In this document: positions 18,994 through 24,794 of the stretch, piece after piece
How the letters are laid out: every line of letters starts with the position of its first letter
Numbering within the stretch: the stretch's first letter is position 1
Virus record (IMG/VR): IMGVR_UViG_3300012954_000071
Location: 1-24,794 of that record
DNA length: 24,794 nt
Source of the DNA: a virus
Reading direction: 5' to 3' (one strand)
Made by a program: the position numbers and the translations under genes
Notes under the pieces: model-generated
Seen by the model: only the letters and a program-made list of their open reading frames with translations
Databases searched by the model: none
Told to the model about the DNA's origin: nothing

Positions 18994-20093
18994 TATAGTC
19001 CAACGCCTCCATCTTCTGCCTCTTCTCTAATTCGTTTACTTGTAAGAGTTTCTAGTTCTACAAATTGTAATTCTAAAGTTGTTTCTGTTGGCATACCACC
19101 TGAGTTTTGGAATGTATTAAACATACCATCAGGACCATATGTTATTTTACAATTTTTTAAAGCAGCTGATGATATTTTAGGTAAGTTTTTATTTCTTTTA
19201 CTAGAAGTTCCATCACTATAATGAAATTCTATTTTAAATTCTGAAGGATATATTAGCATCATACCTGCTTCTGTAACATCAGGGTGCATGTGTTCTTTAA
19301 ATAAATTACATATCTTTTGAACATCTCTTGCTTCTTGTGTATTTCTAGGTGAAAACTGATATTGAAATGAAAACTGCCTAAAGCCCATAGATTTAAATAA
19401 TTGTTCTTTGTATGGGTTACCTACTTTTTTACTTGTAGCTTCAAACACAGCATTTAAATCTAAATCTCCTATGCCGACTGCTGAAGGAATATTTGCCGCT
19501 GCTGCTATGGCTCCTCTGCCTCCTAATTCTAAAGCATCACTATTTGCTAGATCTGATAGTGCACCTGTTCCTGCGCCCACTTGGCCTCCAAAAGGTCCTA
19601 AGTCTGTTTCGTCCCAATTAGCTGTGTATGCTGATATAATAGACTGTGGTACATATAAAGAAATATGATCTTTTAATATTTGTGTTTCTTGGTTTTCATC
19701 TACAGCTGCCATAACTCCTGTTGCAACAGCACCTGTTACTACTCCTTTTCCTAGTTCCATTAGTTTTGAAACACCGTCTCCAGATGTTGCTTTACCAAGA
19801 TAATAACCACCTACAGCTCCTGCTATAGCAGATGCTCTTTTAGTAATCTTTTCATAGTTCTCAGCTTTGGATCTATTTTCATTTGCACGAGATTCTTTTT
19901 CTGTTGTAGTTAGTTCTCGAGCAGAGCCTGCTGTTTTTTGTGCAGTTATTTTTTTAGCATAAATATAGAAGTTTACCATGTTAGGAAATCTAGCATCTCC
20001 TAGTTCTTGTGGATAGTGAAACTTTCCTATACTTTTATTATTAGCAGATGAAGTGGCTCCGGGACCTCCTAATCTAGCTTCTTCCATACCCAT
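18993..20093 (-). CDS. 48: Baseplate tail-tube cap gp48-like protein (366 aa)
   Basis: gp48 caps the hub and, with gp54, starts the tail tube. The length matches T4 gp48 (364 aa). The C-terminal domain shows the tube-like pattern FQYQFSPRNTQEARDVQKIC, then PSEFKIEFHYSDG, ITYGPDGMFNTFQNSGGMPT and TTLELQFVELETLTSKRIRE, comparable with the T4 gp48 ending that reads TFTLEITMREIITLNR. The N-terminal part contains a Gly/Ala-rich hydrophobic stretch (residues about 86-125, for example SAIAGAVGGYYLGKATSGDG) as in many members. ATG 20093 has a strong GAGGG ribosome binding site at 20099-20105. It is the first gene of the minus-strand cassette and is driven by the late box at 20133-20140. A second in-frame ATG is two codons later. 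Confidence 0.82.
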   Translation of the reverse strand: MGMEEARLGGPGATSSANNKSIGKFHYPQELGDARFPNMVNFYIYAKKITAQKTAGSARELTTTEKESRANENRSKAENYEKITKRASAIAGAVGGYYLGKATSGDGVSKLMELGKGVVTGAVATGVMAAVDENQETQILKDHISLYVPQSIISAYTANWDETDLGPFGGQVGAGTGALSDLANSDALELGGRGAIAAAANIPSAVGIGDLDLNAVFEATSKKVGNPYKEQLFKSMGFRQFSFQYQFSPRNTQEARDVQKICNLFKEHMHPDVTEAGMMLIYPSEFKIEFHYSDGTSSKRNKNLPKISSAALKNCKITYGPDGMFNTFQNSGGMPTETTLELQFVELETLTSKRIREEAEDGGVGL

Positions 20094-20098
20094 TGTTT

Positions 20099-20105
20099 AC
20101 CCTCT
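20099..20105 (-). promoter_or_regulatory. Strong ribosome binding site of gp48
   Basis: The minus strand reads AGAGGGT six bases before ATG 20093, which fixes the start. It is one of the few strong Shine-Dalgarno sites in the cassette. Confidence 0.7.
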
Positions 20106-20112
20106 ATAAATA
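20105..20112 (+). promoter_or_regulatory. Late promoter for the gp4 operon
   Basis: This is an exact TATAAATA, the T4-type late promoter box recognised by the phage sigma gp55, followed by CTTAG. By the T4 rule the start site falls near 20118, giving a leader of about 22 nt to gp4. That leader has no visible Shine-Dalgarno. It faces the opposite late promoter at 20133-20140. Confidence 0.75.
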
Positions 20113-20132
20113 CTTAGTTAACATTATAGTCT

Positions 20133-20140
20133 TATTTATA
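20133..20140 (-). promoter_or_regulatory. Late promoter for the gp48-gp53-hub-baseplate operon
   Basis: The minus strand reads an exact TATAAATA here, followed by AGAC. The predicted start is near 20127, giving a leader of about 34 nt that contains the GAGGG ribosome binding site of gp48. Its first base (20140) is also the A of the gp4 start codon. This is the only clear promoter ahead of the whole minus-strand cassette. Confidence 0.75.
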
Positions 20141-20586
20141 TGGTTTATGCTAAAGAAATATATAAAGGAAAGTTTATTCCTAAAAATCCTACGAAGTATC
20201 TTGGCGACTTCAACTCTATAATCTATAGATCAAGTTATGAATTGAAGTTTATGAACTGGTGTGATCGTAGTAATTCTATTGTAGGCTGGGTATCTGAGGA
20301 AATAGCAATACCCTATCGTAACCCTTTAGATAATAAAGTACACAGATATATGGTTGATTTCTATATAGAAGTACAAGAAGAAAAGAGTATAAAGAAGTAT
20401 TTAATAGAGGTAAAACCAGAAAGATTTACAAAAGCACCACCTCCTGGCAAAAGAAAAACTAAAAGATACTTACAAGAGATAGCGCAATACGGAGTTAACG
20501 AGGCCAAATGGAAATCTGCAAAGGATTTTTGTAAAGCGCAAGGCATGGAATTTAAGATAGTTACTGAAAAAGAACTAGGTATCTAG
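20140..20586 (+). CDS. 4: Head completion protein gp4 (nuclease fold, 148 aa)
   Basis: gp4 (also called 50/65 in T4) acts after DNA packaging to prepare the filled head for tail joining. Length matches T4 gp4 (150 aa). The run IPKNPTKYLGDFNSIIYRSS, then EEIAIPYRNPLDNKVHRYMV and NEAKWKSAKDFCKAQGMEFK, aligns with T4 gp4. The TnsA-like endonuclease residues are present: Glu34, Asp73 (MVDFYIE) and Glu90-Val-Lys92 (LIEVKP), so the PD-(D/E)XK core looks intact. It opens the plus-strand operon, divergent from gp48/gp53 just as genes 4 and 53 diverge in T4. No ribosome binding site is visible before ATG 20140. Its stop TAG directly abuts the next late-promoter box. Confidence 0.92.
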   Translation: MVYAKEIYKGKFIPKNPTKYLGDFNSIIYRSSYELKFMNWCDRSNSIVGWVSEEIAIPYRNPLDNKVHRYMVDFYIEVQEEKSIKKYLIEVKPERFTKAPPPGKRKTKRYLQEIAQYGVNEAKWKSAKDFCKAQGMEFKIVTEKELGI

Positions 20587-20594
20587 TATAAATA
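20587..20594 (+). promoter_or_regulatory. Late promoter abutting the start of the 205-aa gene
   Basis: This exact TATAAATA begins on the base after the gp4 stop codon. Five bases (CTTAC) separate it from ATG 20600. T4-type late transcription starts about six bases beyond the box, so the +1 would be the A of the start codon and the mRNA would be leaderless. The minus-strand box before gp25 has the same geometry. Confidence 0.7.
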
Positions 20595-20599
20595 CTTAC

Positions 20600-21217
20600 A
20601 TGGCTACACCATTTAGAGATATTGCTAACGCAGCGGGCAACAGACACCAGGACAAATCAGTTCAATGGTATGTTCGTGCTGTTAGAAACTATGCTAGAGG
20701 TATTAATACATTTCAAGAAGCAAGACAATCTGACTTAGGTAAAGAAGCAACACAATTAGAAGTAGGTAAAATGTACTTATTTTCTTATGATCCTAAAACA
20801 AAAGCAGATTTGCCTTACTATGATACTGTACCTTTAGTTGTAATTACAGAACCTTCACCTGGTGGTTTCAGTGGTATTAACTTACATTATTTAGCCCCAA
20901 CATTTAGAGCCAATTTATTGGATAAAATAATGCCAACAGACAGGAGTGCACTTACAGATAAAAGTGTATTAAGAGCTACATGGAGTTTTTTAAAAAACTT
21001 TTCTAGATTTCCAGAAGCAAGAGGATCTGTTAAAAAATATTTAACTCCTCATATAACAGGAAAGATGATAGAAGTAGATCCTGAAAATTGGAAAGCAGCT
21101 ATATTTTTGCCGGTACAAAGTTTTGTAGGAGCATCAGATAGAACTGTATATAGAAATACAATGGATAAACCAGACAGAAAAAGAAGAATGTCAATTAGTA
21201 CATCAGGAACACGATAA
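20600..21217 (+). CDS. Conserved T4-like phage protein after gp4 (205 aa), unassigned
   Basis: The N-terminus (MATPFRDIANAAGNRHQD) is followed by a central block (GKMYLFSYDPKTKADLPYYD, then GFSGINLHYLAPTFRANLLD). I recognise that block as conserved among T4-like phages, but I cannot name a demonstrated function. The C-terminus is basic (DRKRRMSISTSGTR). In T4 the gene after 4 on this strand is 2, the DNA-end protector, so a gp2-slot protein or a tail/head completion factor are possible; this is positional inference only. There is no Shine-Dalgarno; a late promoter lies 5 nt upstream. The stop overlaps the next start by one base (TAATG at 21217). Confidence 0.75.
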   Translation: MATPFRDIANAAGNRHQDKSVQWYVRAVRNYARGINTFQEARQSDLGKEATQLEVGKMYLFSYDPKTKADLPYYDTVPLVVITEPSPGGFSGINLHYLAPTFRANLLDKIMPTDRSALTDKSVLRATWSFLKNFSRFPEARGSVKKYLTPHITGKMIEVDPENWKAAIFLPVQSFVGASDRTVYRNTMDKPDRKRRMSISTSGTR

Positions 21218-22233
21218 TGCCATCAAGTCAAAAATTAACAAATTATTTAGAAGATATTAAAAAGCGTACCTTTGCCAGAGCAGATAGGTTTGAAGTAACA
21301 TTTAATATAGGAAATCTAGGAAAAGCAATGTCTGCTAAGATTGCACCAATGGGTGGTAGTACTGAACAAACAATTCAATTATATTGTGAAGAAGTACAGA
21401 TCCCTGGTATGATATTAAGTAATAAAGAATTTAATATAGGTGCATGGACATTTTATAGAAATACAAAAGTAGGATTTTTAGGAAACGAAATAAACTTTAC
21501 ATTCCTTACAACAAACGACTGGGAGTTAAGAGGATTTTTTGAACAATGGATGAAACTTTGTGTAGATACTAACGGCCAAGAAATAGGATATCCTGAACAT
21601 GTAATGTGTACAATAGATATTAAAGCATTAGATGTACAGGACAATGTTACAAAGGGCTGGAGATTATATGAGGCTATGCCTAAAGTTCTTAACCTTGTTC
21701 CTTTATCTAGTAGTACTACAGCACCTGTGAGAAATACACTAATTGTCTCATCTGCATATTGGGAATCTACTGATTCAGAAAGAAGTAATGGACTGTCTAC
21801 ATTCCAACCACAACAAACTTCTCAATCCAATATTGCTGGAGATTATGATGATGTCTCAGGTGATAGAGATGGAACAAATGTTGGAGGAAAAATTCAAAAA
21901 TTATCAGACTTACCTTTACAACACCCAGGTGAAGCGTATAAGGTACCAGAAGAAAAATTAACTTCTAAATTAGAGCTAAAACATGACTCATCCAATAACA
22001 CTATTTCTACCGAACATGGTAAAGCAGTGGTTAGTGGTGGTGTAAATAGTTTAGCATTACAACACGACGACAATATGCTTGCTAGTGGGCCTATGCAACC
22101 TAGTAAGTCTAGAGGAGGACTAAGTATAGAATCCGATCATGGTAAAAAGGTACAATCAGACGGATTACATACTTTAGAAGAAAGATCAGAAAGAGGAAGA
22201 GGCAAAGGCCTATTCTCTTTCTTTGGTTTATAA
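21217..22233 (+). CDS. Tail-tube-fold protein, gp54/gp19-like, with duplicated C-terminal motif (338 aa)
   Basis: Residues about 18-190 fit the gp19-like tail-tube fold: ADRFEVTFNI, then CEEVQIPGMI, then INFTFLTTNDWELRGFFEQW, then a final TLIVSSAYWES strand, in the same order as T4 gp19. Total length is nearer T4 gp54 (320 aa), the baseplate tail-tube initiator, which is the better guess because gp48 is encoded nearby and the major tube is normally about 160-200 aa. The C-terminal 140 residues are polar and flexible and contain two similar motifs, STEHGKAVVSGGVNSL (about 264-279) and ESDHGKKVQSDGLHTL (about 304-319), ending in KGLFSFFGL. It overlaps the 205-aa gene by one base and precedes gp26 by 22 nt. 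Confidence 0.72.
   Translation: MPSSQKLTNYLEDIKKRTFARADRFEVTFNIGNLGKAMSAKIAPMGGSTEQTIQLYCEEVQIPGMILSNKEFNIGAWTFYRNTKVGFLGNEINFTFLTTNDWELRGFFEQWMKLCVDTNGQEIGYPEHVMCTIDIKALDVQDNVTKGWRLYEAMPKVLNLVPLSSSTTAPVRNTLIVSSAYWESTDSERSNGLSTFQPQQTSQSNIAGDYDDVSGDRDGTNVGGKIQKLSDLPLQHPGEAYKVPEEKLTSKLELKHDSSNNTISTEHGKAVVSGGVNSLALQHDDNMLASGPMQPSKSRGGLSIESDHGKKVQSDGLHTLEERSERGRGKGLFSFFGL
22000..22180 (+). repeat. Duplicated HGK-type motif in the tail of the tube-fold protein
   Basis: Two protein-level repeats of about 20 residues, with the shared pattern E(H/D)HGKxVxSxGxxxL, are encoded near 22000-22060 and 22123-22180. DNA similarity is limited to short stretches such as CATGGTAAA, so the duplication is old or under protein-level selection. 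Confidence 0.5.
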
Positions 22234-22242
22234 TATTAATAT

Positions 22243-22246
22243 GGAG
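22243..22246 (+). promoter_or_regulatory. Ribosome binding site of gp26
   Basis: GGAG lies 9 nt before ATG 22256 in the 22-nt gap after the tube-fold gene and decides the gp26 start. Confidence 0.65.
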
Positions 22247-22255
22247 AAATAAATT

Positions 22256-22942
22256 ATGTTACCTAAAGTAGATGCGCCAATATATGAAACTACTTTTATG
22301 AACGGAGAAACAGTTAAGTATAGACCGTTTCTAGTTAAAGAAGAAAAGATTCTAATGTTGGCAAGTGAAGGTGATGACTACAATGAGATGTTACAGGCAT
22401 GTGCTCAGGTAGTAGATAATTGTACATTTGGAAAACTAGATGTAGAAGGACTACCATTGTTTGCACTGCAAGACTTGTTCGTTAAAATCAGAATGGTTTC
22501 TGTTGGAGAAGAACAAGAGTTTAATCTTACTTGTGGAAATTGCGAGGGAACGATTAAATACAATCTTAACTTAGAAGATATGAAAGTTAAAGGTTTAGGA
22601 GATCTTCCAAATGGAGAAATAAAAGTTAATGATGATTTTATTATTAACATGAAATTTCCTAGTGCATTGAAAGTTGCACTAGATGATGAACAAACAGATG
22701 TAGATATTATTAAACATTGTATTAATTCAATTGTTACAGAAGAAGAGGAACAGTTGATTAAAGATGTTAAACAGGAAGAACTTATAGAATTTGTAGAGAA
22801 TCTTCCTATAGATGTTTTTGATGAGATGAGAAAGTTTATACAGGCAATGCCAGTATTACAACATAGTATAGATTACAAGTGTCCACATTGTGATGAGGAC
22901 CAAGTAGTTAATATTAATGGATACGAACATTTTTTCGCCTAA
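22256..22942 (+). CDS. 26: Baseplate hub assembly protein gp26 (228 aa)
   Basis: gp26 belongs to the T4 group of hub assembly factors and is similar in size to T4 gp26 (208 aa). The N-terminal segment YRPFLVKEEKILMLASEGDD is the family hallmark. Two CxxC pairs, Cys93/Cys96 (LTCGNCEG) and Cys209/Cys212 (KCPHCDED), are placed like a zinc ribbon split by about 110 residues. The zero-frame product ends in GYEHFFA at TAA 22940-22942. Just before the stop lies a T_TTT_TTC slippery heptamer, and the -1 frame continues as an open frame for 66 codons. This gene therefore probably also makes a longer product, like the lambda G gene. It lies immediately upstream of the presumed tape measure. Confidence 0.87.
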   Translation: MLPKVDAPIYETTFMNGETVKYRPFLVKEEKILMLASEGDDYNEMLQACAQVVDNCTFGKLDVEGLPLFALQDLFVKIRMVSVGEEQEFNLTCGNCEGTIKYNLNLEDMKVKGLGDLPNGEIKVNDDFIINMKFPSALKVALDDEQTDVDIIKHCINSIVTEEEEQLIKDVKQEELIEFVENLPIDVFDEMRKFIQAMPVLQHSIDYKCPHCDEDQVVNINGYEHFFA

Positions 22943-23136
22943 GCCTTTCTCAGGAGAGTCTTGATAATTATTACAGGACCAATTTTTTGTTAATGCAAGA
23001 ACATCATTATAGTTTAACAGAGTTAGAAAATATGATGCCCTGGGAAAGGGAAGTTTATGTAGGTATGTTAATTGTTCATCTTAAAAACAAAGCTGAAAAA
23101 GCTAAAGAGAAGGCAGGAAAACAAACTTGGAGCTAG
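22256..23136 (+). CDS. Predicted gp26 frameshift fusion with the gp51-slot ORF (293 aa)
   Basis: Reading gp26 to Phe227 and shifting -1 at 22930-22936 gives 66 further residues: FFRLSLSQESLDNYYRTN, then LLMQEHHYSLTELENMMPWE, then a Lys/Ala-rich helix ending KQTWS. The whole extension is open and looks like real protein, including the 57 bases before its first ATG (22993). The ELENMMPWEREVYV pattern resembles tail-assembly chaperone extensions that precede tape-measure genes in other long-tailed phages. T4 has gene 51 at this place after 26. The fusion would be a chaperone-like form of gp26 acting on the next gene product. The alternative is independent translation from ATG 22993 (47 aa), but its only AGGA is about 14 nt upstream. 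Confidence 0.65.
22930..22936 (+). promoter_or_regulatory. Candidate -1 programmed frameshift site (T TTT TTC)
   Basis: In the gp26 frame the codons read CAT TTT TTC GCC TAA, so the heptamer T_TTT_TTC has the canonical X_XXY_YYZ form with zero-frame codons TTT and TTC. A -1 slip bypasses the stop at 22940 and enters a frame open to 23136. An AGGAG sequence lies downstream at 22952-22956. I could not see a strong hairpin directly after the site. Confidence 0.7.
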
Positions 23137-23142
23137 AAAAAA

Positions 23143-24794
23143 ATGCCAATGGATGAAAAACATTTAAAGAAACTCATAGATGAGGTAAAAGCCGTCGGCG
23201 ATAAAGGCGAGGACATGGCTACCTCTCAAGAACTTAGAAATCTTGAAGATGCCATTAAAGCAGAAACAGAAGAACTAAAAGCAGATTCTGCTTACAATAA
23301 AAAAATAAATGATAAAAACGAAAAACTTAATTTAGCCCAAGCAGCGTTTGCTGGTATTGTTCGAATGAGGGACAAGAGAGCCCAGGACAACCAACAGAAA
23401 AGTTTGGACCAACAAGCTGCCGAACAATTAAAAAGAGATCAAGGCGGTAAAGCAGTTCGTACAATAATATTAGAACAGAACAAATTAACTTTAGAATCTC
23501 TAAATAGAATAGAAAATATATTAGGTAAAGGTGGAGGTGGTACCGGCGGTGGAGGTACTGGCGGAGGCGGTGGCCCAAGTCAAGTAGATAAAGACATAGC
23601 TCAGGCAGCAAAGAATGCTAAAGAGGCCTCAATCAAAGAAAAAGCAGACAAAACAACCATAGGCCAAGGCGGAGGAAAGGCAGGATCAGGAAGAAAATTA
23701 GATACTGAAGAAAAGCGTCGTGGTTATGGTATGTCAGACGCCGACTACGCAGCACAATATGATAGAGATCAAGCAGCTTTAAAAAGAGAAAGTCGTGTAA
23801 GAGATGTAGGCGCTCTTTCTAACCAAGTAACAACAACAGGAAAAAGTTTAAATAAAAGAAAAATATCAGCCGATGAGTTTGGTTCAGAAGGCGGACTTGG
23901 TTTTGAAGAAGATCAAGTCTTAAGAGTTGGTGGTAAAAATGTTATAAGAGCTGGAAAGTATGAAACAACAGGTACTGCTAAATTTAAAGATGCCGATACA
24001 AACAAATTTACAGCCACAGACCCTATTAAAGCACTAGCAGAAGATGTTAGAATATCACAAGGTGTTATAGGCACAACAAGAAATAGACGACAATATCAGG
24101 GATCTCAAGCAGCTGCTGTATTAAACAAAAACATAGGAGCTAATGCAAGTGAGGTACAAAAAGCATTAGACAGCAATGAAGCAGCAAGAGCAGATCTAAC
24201 CGATGTAGTTTCTGCTATAAAAACCTTACAACAAAATACAGATCCTAGTAAACAAAATGAAATGTCTGCACTCGTACAGACTAAAATAGAAAAATTAAAA
24301 ACATCTGGTGGTGAAGATTTAGCTAAAAACTTAGGCCTTCAAGAGGTACAAGACACTGCTAAAAACAAAGGTTTAGGAAATAAAGCAAGTAGTCTGTTTA
24401 AATCTTTTTCTGGAATCAACCAAGGAGCAGTATTAGATCCTGGATTGGGTGATAGAAAATTTGTTAAAGGCGAAGGAAAGATAGCAGGGTTCTTTAATAA
24501 AACACTTAATCAAGGCGTAAGAGCTACAGGTGCAGCAAAAGGCGCGTTAAGTCAAGCATTTACAATGGACCGTATATTTGGTGCAGCAGGAACAGGAAAA
24601 TTATCTAATGTAGGTGCATTACAAGGCACAAACCAATTCAAAGAAAATGCTCAAAGAGAATTGGAAATGCAAAGTCAAGTAGAAGCACAAAGTAGAATGA
24701 TGAGTGTTGACGAAGGTTTAGGTATTATAACAGACAAACAAGGTAAACCAACAACACGAGATGCGGAAGGAAAAACAATTGATCCTGTAACAGG
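23143..24794 (+). CDS. Probable tail tape-measure/hub protein in the gp29 position (partial, at least 550 aa)
   Basis: An open frame from ATG 23143 runs off the right edge after 550 codons. GGAG at 23129-23132, 10 nt upstream, supports this start over the ATG at 23149. Residues 1-125 are charged and helical (MDEKHLKKLIDEVKAVGDKG, then repeated Lys/Glu/Gln-rich runs). Residues 130-144 are a Gly/Thr linker. The remainder is Ala/Lys/Gln/Gly-rich with long helical segments, as is usual for tape measures. The position directly after the gp26/gp51-slot chaperone pair is that of the tape measure in lambda-like phages and, with 27-28 relocated, of gp29 in T4. No enzymatic motif is seen in the visible part. 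The assignment is by composition and context, not by a recognised domain. Confidence 0.6.
   Translation, partial: MPMDEKHLKKLIDEVKAVGDKGEDMATSQELRNLEDAIKAETEELKADSAYNKKINDKNEKLNLAQAAFAGIVRMRDKRAQDNQQKSLDQQAAEQLKRDQGGKAVRTIILEQNKLTLESLNRIENILGKGGGGTGGGGTGGGGGPSQVDKDIAQAAKNAKEASIKEKADKTTIGQGGGKAGSGRKLDTEEKRRGYGMSDADYAAQYDRDQAALKRESRVRDVGALSNQVTTTGKSLNKRKISADEFGSEGGLGFEEDQVLRVGGKNVIRAGKYETTGTAKFKDADTNKFTATDPIKALAEDVRISQGVIGTTRNRRQYQGSQAAAVLNKNIGANASEVQKALDSNEAARADLTDVVSAIKTLQQNTDPSKQNEMSALVQTKIEKLKTSGGEDLAKNLGLQEVQDTAKNKGLGNKASSLFKSFSGINQGAVLDPGLGDRKFVKGEGKIAGFFNKTLNQGVRATGAAKGALSQAFTMDRIFGAAGTGKLSNVGALQGTNQFKENAQRELEMQSQVEAQSRMMSVDEGLGIITDKQGKPTTRDAEGKTIDPVT
23530..23574 (+). repeat. Gly-rich linker codons in the tape-measure candidate
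   Basis: Fifteen consecutive codons encode 13 Gly and 2 Thr in the pattern GGGGTGGGGTGGGGG. The stretch is GC-rich inside AT-rich coding DNA and separates the helical N-terminus from the rest of the protein. Confidence 0.8.

Noticed and set aside
20104-20124. Seven-codon mini-ORF (ATG at 20124) in the gp48 leader
   Set aside because: It has no ribosome binding site and lies only a few bases after the predicted start site. A short ATG is expected by chance in such a leader.
22938-22962. Possible RNA hairpin stimulating the frameshift (CCT/AGG and AAG/CTT pairs)
   Set aside because: Only three-base helices with poor loops can be drawn by eye, which is too weak to list.
22993-23136. Independent 47-aa gene starting at ATG 22993
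   Set aside because: Not excluded, but less likely: the frame is protein-like well before this ATG, and the nearest AGGA is about 14 nt away. It is kept within the frameshift fusion.
1-24794. tRNA genes, insertion sequences, attachment sites and terminators
   Set aside because: I saw no cloverleaf, transposase, terminal inverted repeats or strong GC hairpin followed by T-run. There is no gene-free stretch above about 50 bases.

Overview
The window is a slice of the virion-structure region of a T4-like myovirus. It is AT-rich and tightly packed. The gene content and order fit marine relatives of T4, that is phages of Prochlorococcus/Synechococcus or SAR11-type hosts. Low GC, the VrlC/gp27-like hub protein, a gp5 without lysozyme and a DUF4815-type giant structural protein all point that way. 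No tRNA, integrase, host metabolic gene or insertion sequence is visible, so the host cannot be settled from this window.

Left arm, minus strand, read from 20093 down to 1. In transcription order it encodes gp48-like tube cap, gp53 wedge, gp27-like (VrlC-type) hub, gp5 spike, an unassigned 202-aa protein, gp25 sheath initiator, gp6 wedge, a gp7-like wedge with a repetitive C-terminal extension, a 147-aa structural protein, gp8 wedge, a 2153-aa DUF4815-type giant, a 77-aa coiled-coil protein, a 176-aa fibre-like protein, and a structural gene that runs off the left edge. This is essentially a baseplate assembly cassette. Neighbours are a few bases apart or share the A of TAATG.

Right arm, plus strand, 20140 to the end. 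It encodes gp4 head-completion nuclease-fold protein, an unassigned 205-aa protein, a tail-tube-fold (gp54/gp19-like) protein with a duplicated tail motif, gp26 with a zinc-ribbon-like cysteine set, a short -1 frame ORF in the gp51 position, and a partial gene in the tape-measure (gp29) position.

Control. The two arms diverge at about 20094-20139. Two exact T4 late-promoter boxes (TATAAATA) lie there face to face, 20 bp apart, with predicted start sites that cross. Two further exact boxes, before gp25 and before the 205-aa gene, sit 5 nt upstream of an ATG with no Shine-Dalgarno, which predicts leaderless late mRNAs. The most interesting item is a T_TTT_TTC heptamer two codons before the gp26 stop. 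A -1 slip there would join gp26 to the following ORF (293-aa fusion), directly upstream of the probable tape measure. That is the layout of lambda G/GT tail-chaperone frameshifting.

Family calls rest on recalled motifs and synteny, not on database searches.
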